From Clostridiales bacterium (lineage in GTDB: Bacteria; Bacillota; Clostridia; Christensenellales; CAG-138), in NCBI GenBank assembly GCA_004554165.1, contig SFNQ01000015.1, positions 1-64,000 on the forward strand: a DNA stretch of 64,000 bases. Direction: 5' to 3'. The translations under genes and the position numbers were made by a program. Shown here piece after piece: positions 31,311-39,529 of the stretch (position 1 is its first letter; every line of letters begins with the position of its first letter). The notes under the pieces were generated by a model. The model had not been told where the DNA came from, did not search any database, and saw nothing but the letters and a program-made list of their open reading frames with translations.

Positions 31311-32144
31311 TTATTCGTCGTAATTGACGACGGCGGGCGGAGTCTCCAGCACTTCGGGATTTGCCAGATACTGCTTGATACGCTGGCAGACCCTCGCAAA
31401 GTAACTGCCGGAGCAGATGCGCTCGTCCGTCACAATGCCCATGGGCAGGCAGCGCTCAAAGACCACTCCGCCCTGCCGGCGGAGAGGAACCTCCCGCAGG
31501 TTTCCGAGAGAGACAAAGACGCTGGTCGTGCCGAACTCATACAAATGGTGGTAGATATGGTTGGTGCGGATGCTCGCAAGGTTTGTGATGCCGAGGCTGA
31601 TATGGAAGGGACTGGCCTCGATGACCTTGCGCGGCAGCAGGCCGTATTTATCCAACAGCTTGAACAGCCCCACGCCGAGGTTGCACAGGCCGGGGATTGC
31701 CAGCAGCTTTTTCATGATATCGTCGGTGGCGTTGTGGTCGCCTGACTGACGGTTGGTTTCGATATACTCGTTCATGATGTTATGGACGTCAAAAATGGTG
31801 TTTTTCACGTCAAAGTACATTTTGGACATGGTGCCTTCGCCCTCGCCGGGCTTGAGCACGACCATGCCGACGGCAAACTCGTTGCGCGCATAGATGCGCT
31901 TGTTGACCACAAAGCGGTTGAGCAGCGGAAACTCCGCCGCTGCGCGCAGGTAGGCGGCCAGCACCACGCCAAGGTGCGACATATTGTAGCCCTCTTTACG
32001 CTTGCGGTTCAGATATTCCTGCATTGGGCTGACAGGGATGTCCAGCTCAATCATGTTCATGGCGTCATAACGCTTTTTTAGGATATAGGGAATTATGGCA
32101 TACATCGGATCGGCGTTCCTGACACGTCTTCCGTCTTTCCTCAT
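31311..32144 (-). CDS. E2/CAT-fold acyltransferase homologue with altered active site
   Basis: The ATG at 32144 has AAAGGA 10 bases upstream; a TTG eight codons earlier is less likely. The 277-residue protein matches the catalytic domain of 2-oxoacid dehydrogenase E2 and chloramphenicol acetyltransferase: MNMIELDIPVSPMQEYLNRK, FPLLNRFVVNKRIYARNEF, FHISLGITNLASI. It has no lipoyl domain. The expected catalytic DHRxxDG reads DERICSG (240-246), so the His is Glu and the Asp is Ser. Stand-alone homologues of this kind are common in Clostridia. A CoA acyltransfer by the usual mechanism seems impossible. It may be a binding protein or use other chemistry. Confidence 0.8.
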   Translation of the reverse strand: MRKDGRRVRNADPMYAIIPYILKKRYDAMNMIELDIPVSPMQEYLNRKRKEGYNMSHLGVVLAAYLRAAAEFPLLNRFVVNKRIYARNEFAVGMVVLKPGEGEGTMSKMYFDVKNTIFDVHNIMNEYIETNRQSGDHNATDDIMKKLLAIPGLCNLGVGLFKLLDKYGLLPRKVIEASPFHISLGITNLASIRTNHIYHHLYEFGTTSVFVSLGNLREVPLRRQGGVVFERCLPMGIVTDERICSGSYFARVCQRIKQYLANPEVLETPPAVVNYDE

Positions 32145-32178
32145 CGGTAAACGATCCTTTCGATTCAAAAGTCATTTC

Positions 32179-32207
32179 ATTGTATACGAAATTCGGTAAA
32201 AAAGCAA
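32179..32207 (-). promoter_or_regulatory. promoter of the E2-like gene
   Basis: On the minus strand TTGCTT (32207-32202), a 17-base spacer and TACAAT (32184-32179) lie 35 bases before the ATG. It is almost back to back with the galK promoter. Confidence 0.7.
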
Positions 32208-32211
32208 ACGC

Positions 32212-32241
32212 TTTACGCCCGAACAGTGCGCATGCTAGAAT
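32212..32241 (+). promoter_or_regulatory. promoter of galK
   Basis: TTTACG (32212-32217), an 18-base spacer and extended -10 TGC-TAGAAT (32236-32241) lie 38 bases before the galK ATG. Confidence 0.65.
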
Positions 32242-32278
32242 GGGCTCAGAAAACGGGTGAATCTCGAGGTGCGGATAA

Positions 32279-33559
32279 ATGAAAACGAGCGAACAGTGGC
32301 GCCGGGAGTTCGAGCTCGGCAAATATGACGAAACTCTGGCCTTCCTGTATGGCAGCACGGCGGTTTTGCAGCAGCGGCGGCGGTATCTGGCGCTGCTCGC
32401 CCGCTTTGAACGGGAATTTGGACCGCGCGGCGTAGCCCTGATTTCCGCGCCCGGCCGCAGCGAAATTGGCGGGAATCACACGGATCACCAGCGTGGACGG
32501 GTGATTGCGGCGGCCGCCTCGCTGGACATGGTCGCTGCCGTTGCAAAGAATGATACGGGGACGGTGCGCATCCGTTCCGCGGGGCACAGGATGATTACGC
32601 TCCGGACGGAAGCGCTCTCAAAGCGCGCCGCGGAGCAGGGCAGATCCATCGCGCTGGTGCGGGGCGTACTGGCGCGTATGCGCAAATATGGCGTGCAGAC
32701 CGGGGGCTTCGACGCTGTGATTCACTCCGAGGTGCCGCGCGGCGCGGGCCTTTCCAGTTCCGCTGCCTTTGTTATCCTTATCGGAAGTGCGGTCAATCAG
32801 CTGTATGCGGGCGGGCGGTTTTCGCCGGTAGAGCTGGCGAAGATTGGCAAGTATGCGGAAAATGAATATTTTGGAAAGCCCAGCGGATTGCTGGATCAGC
32901 TGGCCTGCGCCTGTGGGGGCTTTGTGGCGCTGGACTTTCAGGACGAGGAGGCTCCCGCCGTGGAACGCATCGAATGTGATTTTTCCCGCCTCGGGCTTGC
33001 GGTGATGATACAGAACGCTGGCGGCAGTCATGCGGGCCTGACGGACGAGTATGCCGCCGTCACGGAGGAGATGCGGCAGGTGGCTGCCTGCTTTTCCAAA
33101 GAGGTGCTCTCGGAGGTTTCCGAGCAGGCGTTTTTCTCCCGTCTCAGCGCGCTGCGGAGAACCGTAAGCGATCGCGCCCTGTTGCGGGCCATCCATTTCT
33201 TTGAGGAGAACGGGCGCGTGCCGGAGCAGGCGGCGGCGCTGCGCGCCGGCGATGCGGAGCGGTTTTGCGCGCTGGTGCGGGCTTCGGGTCGCTCCTCCTT
33301 CATGCAGCTGCAAAACGTCTGCCCGATGAACCCGAAGGAGCGGAGCCTGGCGCTGGCGCTTGCCCTGTCGGAGCGCATTTTGCAAGGGCAGGGGGCCGTG
33401 CGGGTGCATGGCGGCGGTTTTGCGGGAACGGTGCAGGCATTTGTGCCGGAGACGCTGGCGCAGACCTATCGGAGGGAGATGGAGCGGGTCTTCGGCGCGC
33501 ATAGCTGTTACCGTCTGAACATCCGGCCGGCAGGCGGCTTTGCCCTGCCGGAGGATTGA
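32279..33559 (+). CDS. galK: galactokinase
   Basis: The 426-residue GHMP kinase has the galactokinase signature ISAPGRSEIGGNHTDHQRG, the ATP-binding SEVPRGAGLSSSAAFV, and the C-terminal VHGGGFAGTVQAF. It phosphorylates galactose at C1 with ATP in the Leloir pathway. Clostridial galactokinases carry the same GGNHTDHQ variant and an extra N-terminal segment (residues 1-45 here). GAGGTG precedes the ATG. galT and galE are not adjacent. The gene ends 14 bases before a 111-bp repeat element. Confidence 0.93.
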   Translation: MKTSEQWRREFELGKYDETLAFLYGSTAVLQQRRRYLALLARFEREFGPRGVALISAPGRSEIGGNHTDHQRGRVIAAAASLDMVAAVAKNDTGTVRIRSAGHRMITLRTEALSKRAAEQGRSIALVRGVLARMRKYGVQTGGFDAVIHSEVPRGAGLSSSAAFVILIGSAVNQLYAGGRFSPVELAKIGKYAENEYFGKPSGLLDQLACACGGFVALDFQDEEAPAVERIECDFSRLGLAVMIQNAGGSHAGLTDEYAAVTEEMRQVAACFSKEVLSEVSEQAFFSRLSALRRTVSDRALLRAIHFFEENGRVPEQAAALRAGDAERFCALVRASGRSSFMQLQNVCPMNPKERSLALALALSERILQGQGAVRVHGGGFAGTVQAFVPETLAQTYRREMERVFGAHSCYRLNIRPAGGFALPED

Positions 33560-33573
33560 GGAAAAAACGAACG

Positions 33574-33684
33574 GGCCCCGCGTTCCGTGGCCGGAACGGC
33601 CCGGCGCGCTGCCGGTTTGCGCAGGGAGCGCAGGCCCCGCTCGGGCGCGCCGGGGCTGCGCGGCCTGCGGCCGCGCGCGGGGCC
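33574..33684. repeat. 111-bp palindromic element, copy A
   Basis: The ends GGCCCCGCG and CGCGGGGCC are inverted repeats. Inside are CGTTCCG/CGGAACG, GGCGCGC/GCGCGCC and CGCGGCC/GGCCGCG stems. It is the same length as copy B (34159-34269) and similar to copy C (51816-51923). It occupies the position where the next gene should have its start. Confidence 0.85.
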
Positions 33685-34148
33685 CGAGCCCCAGCGCGCA
33701 AAGCGAAGCGGAGAGCATCGATATCCTGCGGCGCGGCACCTCCGGCGTCCTTGCGGTACAGGGCGACGGCGGCTATCCCTATGCCGTACCGTTGAGCTAT
33801 ATGTATGCAGAGCGCAGGCTCTACTTTCACTGCGCGACCTCCGGACACAAGCTGGACGCTCTGGCGCGGGATGCGCGAGCCTCCTTCTGCGTGATCGACC
33901 GCGATGAGGTGTTGCCGGAGCGCTTCACCACGGCTTATCGAAGCGTGATCGTCTTTGGCAGAGCCCGCATCCTGAATGATGCAGGGGAGAAGCGCCGGGC
34001 AATCGAGCTGCTGGCGGAAAAGTATGCCCCGGAGTATATGACAGAAGGGCGGCGCGAGATAGAGCGCGCCTTTTCCCGTTTTCATATTTTCGGGCTGACC
34101 ATTGAGCATATGAGCGGCAAGCAGGCCCGGGAATTTCTGAACGCCTGA
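33685..34148 (+). pseudogene. pyridoxamine-oxidase-like gene, start lost to repeat element
   Basis: From about 33700 the frame encodes AQSEAESIDILRRGTSGVLA, YPYAVPLSYMYAERRLYFHC, GHKLDALARDARASFCVIDRD, and TIEHMSGKQAREFLNA, a well-conserved flavin/nitroimidazole-resistance-type split barrel. Its usual opening of about 15 residues with the start codon is absent. The frame runs back through the palindromic element to a TTG inside galK with no ribosome site. The first in-frame ATG falls after the first conserved block. The coding body is intact, so the loss may be recent, or translation may start at an unusual codon. Confidence 0.65.
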
Positions 34149-34158
34149 GTCCGGCTGC

Positions 34159-34269
34159 GGCCCCGCGTTCCGTGGCCGGAACGGGCGCGGCGGGCCGCGG
34201 GTTTGCCCAGGGAAAGAAGTCCCCGCCAGGCCCGCCGCGCCTGCGCGGCCTGCGGCCGCGCGCGGGGCC
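34159..34269. repeat. 111-bp palindromic element, copy B
   Basis: This has the same ends and length as copy A, in the same orientation, 10 bases after the flavin gene stop. The gene is therefore bracketed by direct copies. The middle differs (CGGCGGGCC...GGCCCGCCG), while the outer thirds are almost identical. Confidence 0.85.
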
Positions 34270-34322
34270 GCCCCAACATTGTGACATTTCCGAAAACTCG
34301 TCGTCTAAGTTAATAATTCTTA

Positions 34323-34350
34323 TTGCAAGTTATGAAAAACGTGGTAGAAT
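34323..34350 (+). promoter_or_regulatory. promoter of RHH-clpB operon
   Basis: TTGCAA (34323-34328), a 16-base spacer and TAGAAT (34345-34350, preceded by TGG) lie 30 bases before the ATG. No CIRCE inverted repeat is present. Confidence 0.65.
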
Positions 34351-34380
34351 ATTCCCAGATAGAACAAGGAGTGATGTTCC

Positions 34381-35028
34381 ATGAACAAGAGCGTCTATTC
34401 CCTCGTCCTGATGGACGATGTGGTGCAGGAGATCGACCGTCTGGCCTATGAAAACGGTTCAAGCCGGTCCGCCATGATCAACGAGATCCTTGCCGACTAT
34501 GTTTCCTACATTACGCCGGAGAAGCGCATGCGGGAAATTTTCTCGCAGGTGGAGCGGCTTTTGACGGCGGGGAGCAATTTTCAGGTGCTGCTGCAACCCT
34601 CGGACTCGATGTTTTCGCTGCGCAGCGCGCTGGCGTACAAGTATAACCCCACCGTGCGCTACAGTGTGGAGCTCAGCCGCCGGATTGCGCCGGCCATCGG
34701 CGAGCTGCGGGTCTCGGTGCGCAGCCAGAACAGTACGCTCCGGCTCTACATGCTCCAGTTTTTCAAACTCTGGAGCAAGATCGAGCAGAGCATGGTGGGC
34801 CGTGTGGACTGCGCCATGGCGGACGATAAATATGTCCGCCGCCTGATGCCGGGGGACGACCGTGAGCTGGATAACGAGGCGCTGGGTAGCGCGATTGCCG
34901 CATACATCCGCCTGTTTGATACGGCGCTTCAACTGTTTTTTCACCTGCTGGATCAGCCGGAAACGGCCATTGTGCGCATGGAATCGCTGTATGGCGATTA
35001 TCTGCGCAGCGCCCCGGCAATCCTTTGA
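34381..35028 (+). CDS. ribbon-helix-helix protein upstream of clpB
   Basis: AAGGAGTG precedes the ATG. The 215-residue protein starts with an Arc/CopG-like ribbon-helix-helix (SVYSLVLMDDVVQEIDRLAYENG...RSAMINEILADY, residues 4-41). The remaining part is helical and unassigned, with PTVRYSVELSRR and a C-terminal helical bundle (FDTALQLFFHLL). It ends 19 bases before clpB and has the only promoter seen, so the two are likely one transcript. It may be the regulator of clpB; the absence of CIRCE or CtsR-like sites makes this attractive but it is inference. Confidence 0.75.
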   Translation: MNKSVYSLVLMDDVVQEIDRLAYENGSSRSAMINEILADYVSYITPEKRMREIFSQVERLLTAGSNFQVLLQPSDSMFSLRSALAYKYNPTVRYSVELSRRIAPAIGELRVSVRSQNSTLRLYMLQFFKLWSKIEQSMVGRVDCAMADDKYVRRLMPGDDRELDNEALGSAIAAYIRLFDTALQLFFHLLDQPETAIVRMESLYGDYLRSAPAIL

Positions 35029-35047
35029 CCGATAAGGAGGAAGAGCC

Positions 35048-37636
35048 ATGAATGTACAGAAATTGACGCAAAAGAGCATCGAAGCCGTGCAGGCTGCGCA
35101 GCAGCTTGCGGTGGAGCGCGGCCACGCGCAGGTGCAGCAGGCGCATCTGCTGCATGGCCTGCTGGCGCAGCCCGACGGGCTGATTCCCAGCATGATGCAG
35201 GGCATGGGCCTGGATGCCAAAGCGCTGCTGGCCCGCTGCGACGCCATCCTGAACAGCCTGCCCCGCGTGAGCGGCGGCAGCGGCGAGGTCTATCTTTCGC
35301 GGGAGCTGGACGGAGCCTTTACCGCGGCGGAGGTCGCAGCACAGAGGATGGAGGATGCCTATATCTCCGTGGAGCATCTGTTCCTCGGCCTCCTCGAAAA
35401 GCCGGATCACGAGCTGCAGGAGCTGTTTCGTGCCTTCCAGATCTCGAAAAAGCAGTTTCAGGATCAGCTCAAATCCGTGCGCGGCGACCGGAAGGTGCAG
35501 TCCGACAATCCCGAAAGCACCTATGACGTGCTGAAAAAGTATGGCCAGGATCTGGTCGAGCTGGCGCGGAATCAGAAGCTGGACCCGGTCATTGGCCGGG
35601 ACGATGAAATCCGCAACGTCATCCGCATCCTTTCCCGCAAGACCAAGAACAACCCCTGCCTGATCGGTGAGCCCGGCGTGGGCAAGACCGCCATTGCGGA
35701 GGGGCTGGCGCTGCGGATCGTGCGCGGCGACGTGCCGGATAATCTGAAGGATCGCAAGCTCTTCGCGCTGGACATGGGCGCGCTGGTGGCGGGCGCCAAG
35801 TTCCGCGGCGAGTTTGAGGAGCGCCTGAAGGCCGTGCTGAACGAGATCAAGTCCTCGGACGGCAGGATCATTCTCTTCATCGACGAGCTGCATACCATCG
35901 TGGGCGCGGGCAAGACCGAGGGCGCCATGGATGCGGGCAACCTCCTAAAACCCATGCTGGCCCGCGGCGAGCTGCACTGCATCGGCGCGACGACGCTGAA
36001 CGAATACCGCCAGTACATCGAAAAGGACGCCGCGCTGGAGCGCCGCTTCCAGCCGGTGCTGGTGCCGGAGCCCACGGTGGAGGATACGATCTCCATTCTT
36101 CGCGGACTCAAGGAGCGCTATGAGGTCTACCACGGCGTCAAGATTCAGGATCAGGCGCTGATCGCTGCGGCCACACTCTCCAACCGCTATATCTCGGACC
36201 GCTTCCTGCCCGACAAGGCCATCGACCTCGTGGACGAGGCCTGCGCGCTCATCAAGACGGAGATGAACTCCATGCCCTCGGAGCTGGACGACATCCAGCG
36301 CAAGATCATGCAGCACGAGATCGAGGAGGCCGCGCTGCAAAAGGAGACCGACAGGCTCTCAAAGGAGCATCTGGCGGAGATTCAGAAGGAGCTGGCGGAG
36401 CTGCGGGACGAGTTTGCCCAGATGAAGGCCAGATGGGAGAACGAGAAACAGAAGATCGGGCGCGTGCAGCAGTTGCGCGAACAGATTGAGAAAGCGAATG
36501 CGGACATTGCGCTTGCTGAGAGCGCTTACGACCTGAACCGGGCCGCGGAACTCAAGTACGGCACGCTGCCAAGGCTCCAGCAGGAGCTTGAGACGGAGGA
36601 GCGCCGCGCGGAGGAGCAGAAAAGCGCCGGCAGCTTCCTGCGCGACCGGGTGACGGAGGAGGAGATTGCCCGCATTGTCGCCCGCTGGACGGGGATTCCC
36701 GTGTCGAAACTCATGGAGGGCGAGCGGGAGAAGCTGCTGCGTCTGGACGACATCCTTCATGAGCGGGTGATCGGGCAGGATGAGGCGGTCGATCGCGTGT
36801 GCGATGCCATTCTGCGTTCCCGCGCGGGCATTCAGGACCCGAATCGCCCCATCGGCTCCTTCCTGTTCCTCGGGCCTACGGGCGTGGGCAAGACGGAGCT
36901 TGCAAAGGCGCTTGCGCAGGCGCTGTTCGACGATGAAAAGAACATGGTGCGTATCGACATGTCCGAATACATGGAAAAGTATTCCGTCTCGCGGCTCATC
37001 GGCGCGCCTCCGGGCTATGTGGGCTACGATGAGGGCGGCCAGCTCACCGAGGCTGTGCGCAGAAAGCCCTATGCGGTGGTGCTCTTCGATGAGGTGGAAA
37101 AGGCGCACCCGGATGTGCTGAACGTGCTGCTGCAGGTGCTTGACGACGGCCGCATCACGGACGGACAGGGAAGGACGGTGGATTTTAAGAACACCATCAT
37201 CATCCTGACCAGCAATCTGGGCTCAGACCTGATCCTCGAGGGCATCGGCCCGGACGGGGATATCTCCGAGAGCGCGCGCAGGGGCGTACAGCAGCTTCTC
37301 AAGACGCAGTTCCGGCCGGAGTTTTTAAACCGGCTGGACGAGGTGGTATTCTACCGCCCGCTGACCAAGGCAGACCTGTTCCGCATCATCGACCTGCTCA
37401 TTGGCGATCTCCGACGCAGACTCTCCGACAAGCAGCTGGGCTGCCAGATTACGGATGCAGCGAAGGAGCGCATCGTGGAGGCGGGCAGCGATCCGCTCTA
37501 CGGCGCGCGGCCGCTCAAGCGCTACCTCCAGTCCCAGGTGGAGTCGCTGCTTGCGCGCTATATTCTGAAAAACGACCCTGCGCCGGAGAGCCTGCTTACC
37601 GTGGACTATGACGGGAACGCGCTGTTTGTTCGCTGA
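35048..37636 (+). CDS. clpB: ClpB disaggregase
   Basis: The 862-residue AAA+ chaperone has an N-terminal Clp_N repeat domain (about 1-145), first ATPase with GEPGVGKT and VDEACALIKTE, the coiled-coil M domain (about 405-525), and second ATPase with GPTGVGKT, DMSEYMEKYSVSRLIGAPPGYVGYDEGGQLTE, and a C-terminal small domain. Length and order are normal. It threads aggregated proteins through its central pore and works with DnaK. AAGGAGG precedes the ATG. A GAGAGCG/CGCTCTC hairpin without a T-run follows the stop. Confidence 0.97.
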   Translation: MNVQKLTQKSIEAVQAAQQLAVERGHAQVQQAHLLHGLLAQPDGLIPSMMQGMGLDAKALLARCDAILNSLPRVSGGSGEVYLSRELDGAFTAAEVAAQRMEDAYISVEHLFLGLLEKPDHELQELFRAFQISKKQFQDQLKSVRGDRKVQSDNPESTYDVLKKYGQDLVELARNQKLDPVIGRDDEIRNVIRILSRKTKNNPCLIGEPGVGKTAIAEGLALRIVRGDVPDNLKDRKLFALDMGALVAGAKFRGEFEERLKAVLNEIKSSDGRIILFIDELHTIVGAGKTEGAMDAGNLLKPMLARGELHCIGATTLNEYRQYIEKDAALERRFQPVLVPEPTVEDTISILRGLKERYEVYHGVKIQDQALIAAATLSNRYISDRFLPDKAIDLVDEACALIKTEMNSMPSELDDIQRKIMQHEIEEAALQKETDRLSKEHLAEIQKELAELRDEFAQMKARWENEKQKIGRVQQLREQIEKANADIALAESAYDLNRAAELKYGTLPRLQQELETEERRAEEQKSAGSFLRDRVTEEEIARIVARWTGIPVSKLMEGEREKLLRLDDILHERVIGQDEAVDRVCDAILRSRAGIQDPNRPIGSFLFLGPTGVGKTELAKALAQALFDDEKNMVRIDMSEYMEKYSVSRLIGAPPGYVGYDEGGQLTEAVRRKPYAVVLFDEVEKAHPDVLNVLLQVLDDGRITDGQGRTVDFKNTIIILTSNLGSDLILEGIGPDGDISESARRGVQQLLKTQFRPEFLNRLDEVVFYRPLTKADLFRIIDLLIGDLRRRLSDKQLGCQITDAAKERIVEAGSDPLYGARPLKRYLQSQVESLLARYILKNDPAPESLLTVDYDGNALFVR

Positions 37637-37913
37637 GAACGGAGAGAAGGGGAGAGCGTCGGGGTTCGTCCCGGCGCTCTCGCAGAGTGCTGGGAAAGCG
37701 TCCTCCGGGGCGCTTTTTCCGACTGTCAATCCACTGAGTTTTGAGAGGGAACCGCGTTCCGTCGAAAGCCGCCAAGGGGTTCCGGGAGGCGAAAGGCACA
37801 GGGAGAACCGTCCCGAATGGGGCGAGCCCTTCCCGGGCACAGGCCGCCGAAGCCGGAAAAAGCGCCGCCCAGAGGGTTCCGGGCGGCGCGGCGATTCCTG
37901 AGGGGGCGGCGCT
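37637..37913. other. gene-free stretch after clpB
   Basis: About 277 bases with a GAGAGCG...CGCTCTC hairpin at 37656-37681 and no convincing reading frame, promoter or repeat. The small-membrane-protein gene converges on it from the right. Confidence 0.5.
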
Positions 37914-38207
37914 TCAGGGCGCGGGCGTAATCATTTCGATGATGGTCGGCGCTTCCGTGGGCTGCTGCCCGCCCCGCAGCATATCCGCGCCCTGGTCCAG
38001 AAGATCCGCCGCATCGTCCGCAATGCCGGAGTTTTGCAGGAAGGAGAGGAGCACCGTTTTTGTCTGCGTAAAGAGCGTATGAACCGTGCGCGTCACCACC
38101 GCGAGATCGCCGCTCAGCAGGTCCTTGGAATCCAGATAGAACAGCACCGCGGTCAGAAGAACCACGATGACCACCAAAAACCCGATCAGCTGAAAAATCA
38201 GTTTCAT
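37914..38207 (-). CDS. small single-pass membrane protein, unknown
   Basis: GGAGG lies 7 bases before the ATG. The 97-residue protein has an N-terminal hydrophobic helix (LIFQLIGFLVVIVVLLTAVLF, about 3-24) and an external or cytosolic helical part (RTVHTLFTQTKTVLLSFL...DDAADLLDQG), then a Pro-rich end. There is no recognised domain. It is separate from the genes on both sides and no partner is apparent. Confidence 0.65.
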   Translation of the reverse strand: MKLIFQLIGFLVVIVVLLTAVLFYLDSKDLLSGDLAVVTRTVHTLFTQTKTVLLSFLQNSGIADDAADLLDQGADMLRGGQQPTEAPTIIEMITPAP

Positions 38208-38337
38208 TGCCCCGCCTCCGCTGGATGCTCTGGGATAACCATACGCAAACTTTCTGTATTTTACGCATGCATTTTATCATATTGGCGGTAATGCAAGCTG
38301 TTAATATAGTGTAAATTAGCTTTTGCGCGGGCGCTGC

Positions 38338-39528
38338 TTATCCCTCCGCTGCTTCCACAAGCTGCATGTCCGCGATGGCGCGCTCGATCATGGGCGCAAA
38401 GTCCACCAGCGCTTCGCTCTCGCGCAGCTTTTCCACCTTGGGCTTTGTCACCGGATGCTGCGGCACGAACACCGTGCAGCAGTCCTCATAGGGCTGAATG
38501 GAGGTGTCGAAGGTGCCGATGGCCTTGGCGCGGTCGATGATTTCCTCCTTGTCAAAGCCGATCAGCGGCCGGAACACGGGCATGCTTACGGCGTCGTTGG
38601 TTACGGTGAGCGATTCGATGGTCTGGCTTGCCACCTGACCGATGGCTTCGCCGGTGATGAGCGCCTGCGCGCCGGAGGAGCGGGCCACGCGCTCTGCGAT
38701 CTGCATCATCAGGCGGCGCATGAGCACCGTGGTTTCCGACGGGGGGCAGTGGTCGTAAATGGCCAGCTGAATCTCCGTAAAGGGCACGAGGTAGAGCCGG
38801 ATCGGCCCGGCATAGCGCGCCACGATTTTTGCAAGCTCGATCACCTTGTCCCGCGCGCGCTCGCTGGTATAGGGATAGCTGTAGAAGTGGATGGCGTCGA
38901 TGGCCACGCCGCGCTTTGCGATCATGTGGCCCGCCACAGGGCTGTCGATGCCGCCGGAGATGAGCAGCATGGCCCGGCCGTTGGTGCCCACGGGCATGCC
39001 TCCCGCACCGGGGATCTCCCGCACATAGACGAAAGCCCGCTCCTGCCGGATCTCCACGCCCACGCGGATTTCCGGCGCGCGCACATCCACGCGCAGGGCC
39101 GGAAAGCGCTGCAGCAGCGTATGCCCAAGCTCCCGGCAGATGTCCTCCGAGCGCAGGGGGAAGCGCTTGTCCGCCCGGCGCGAAAAGACCTTGAAGCTGT
39201 GGGATTCGCCCTCCAGTTCATCCAGGGTTTCCCGCATCAGGACGGAGGCTGCCTCCTCGATGGCCTCAAAACGCTTTTCCACCGCGCAGGTGGGGCTTAC
39301 CGAGTGGATGCCGAACACGCGGCTCAGGCGGGCTGCCGCCTCCATGAGCCTGTCCGCCGCGATGCCGTAAACAAAAATGCGCCCCTGCTCGCGGACAACC
39401 TCCACCGGGGCCGGCGCCAGCGCGCGGCGAATGGCGTTCATCAGCGCCCGCTCGAAGAAGGGGCGGTTGAGCCCCTTCAGGTGAATTTCCGCATAGCGTA
39501 CCAGCAATACCGTTTCCATCGAATCCAT
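38338..39528 (-). CDS. thiI: tRNA 4-thiouridine synthase ThiI
   Basis: The 396-residue enzyme has a ferredoxin-like N-terminus (MDSMETVLLVRYAEIHLKGL), a THUMP domain (about 60-165), and the PP-loop ATPase with LLISGGIDSPVAGHMI. The catalytic Cys pair used for sulfur transfer is in EDCCTVFVPQHP. There is no rhodanese extension, as usual in Firmicutes. It thiolates U8 of tRNA using sulfur from the desulfurase encoded immediately upstream. Its ATG lies one base after the iscS stop, with GAGGAGG before it. Confidence 0.95.
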   Translation of the reverse strand: MDSMETVLLVRYAEIHLKGLNRPFFERALMNAIRRALAPAPVEVVREQGRIFVYGIAADRLMEAAARLSRVFGIHSVSPTCAVEKRFEAIEEAASVLMRETLDELEGESHSFKVFSRRADKRFPLRSEDICRELGHTLLQRFPALRVDVRAPEIRVGVEIRQERAFVYVREIPGAGGMPVGTNGRAMLLISGGIDSPVAGHMIAKRGVAIDAIHFYSYPYTSERARDKVIELAKIVARYAGPIRLYLVPFTEIQLAIYDHCPPSETTVLMRRLMMQIAERVARSSGAQALITGEAIGQVASQTIESLTVTNDAVSMPVFRPLIGFDKEEIIDRAKAIGTFDTSIQPYEDCCTVFVPQHPVTKPKVEKLRESEALVDFAPMIERAIADMQLVEAAEG

Positions 39529-39529
39529 A

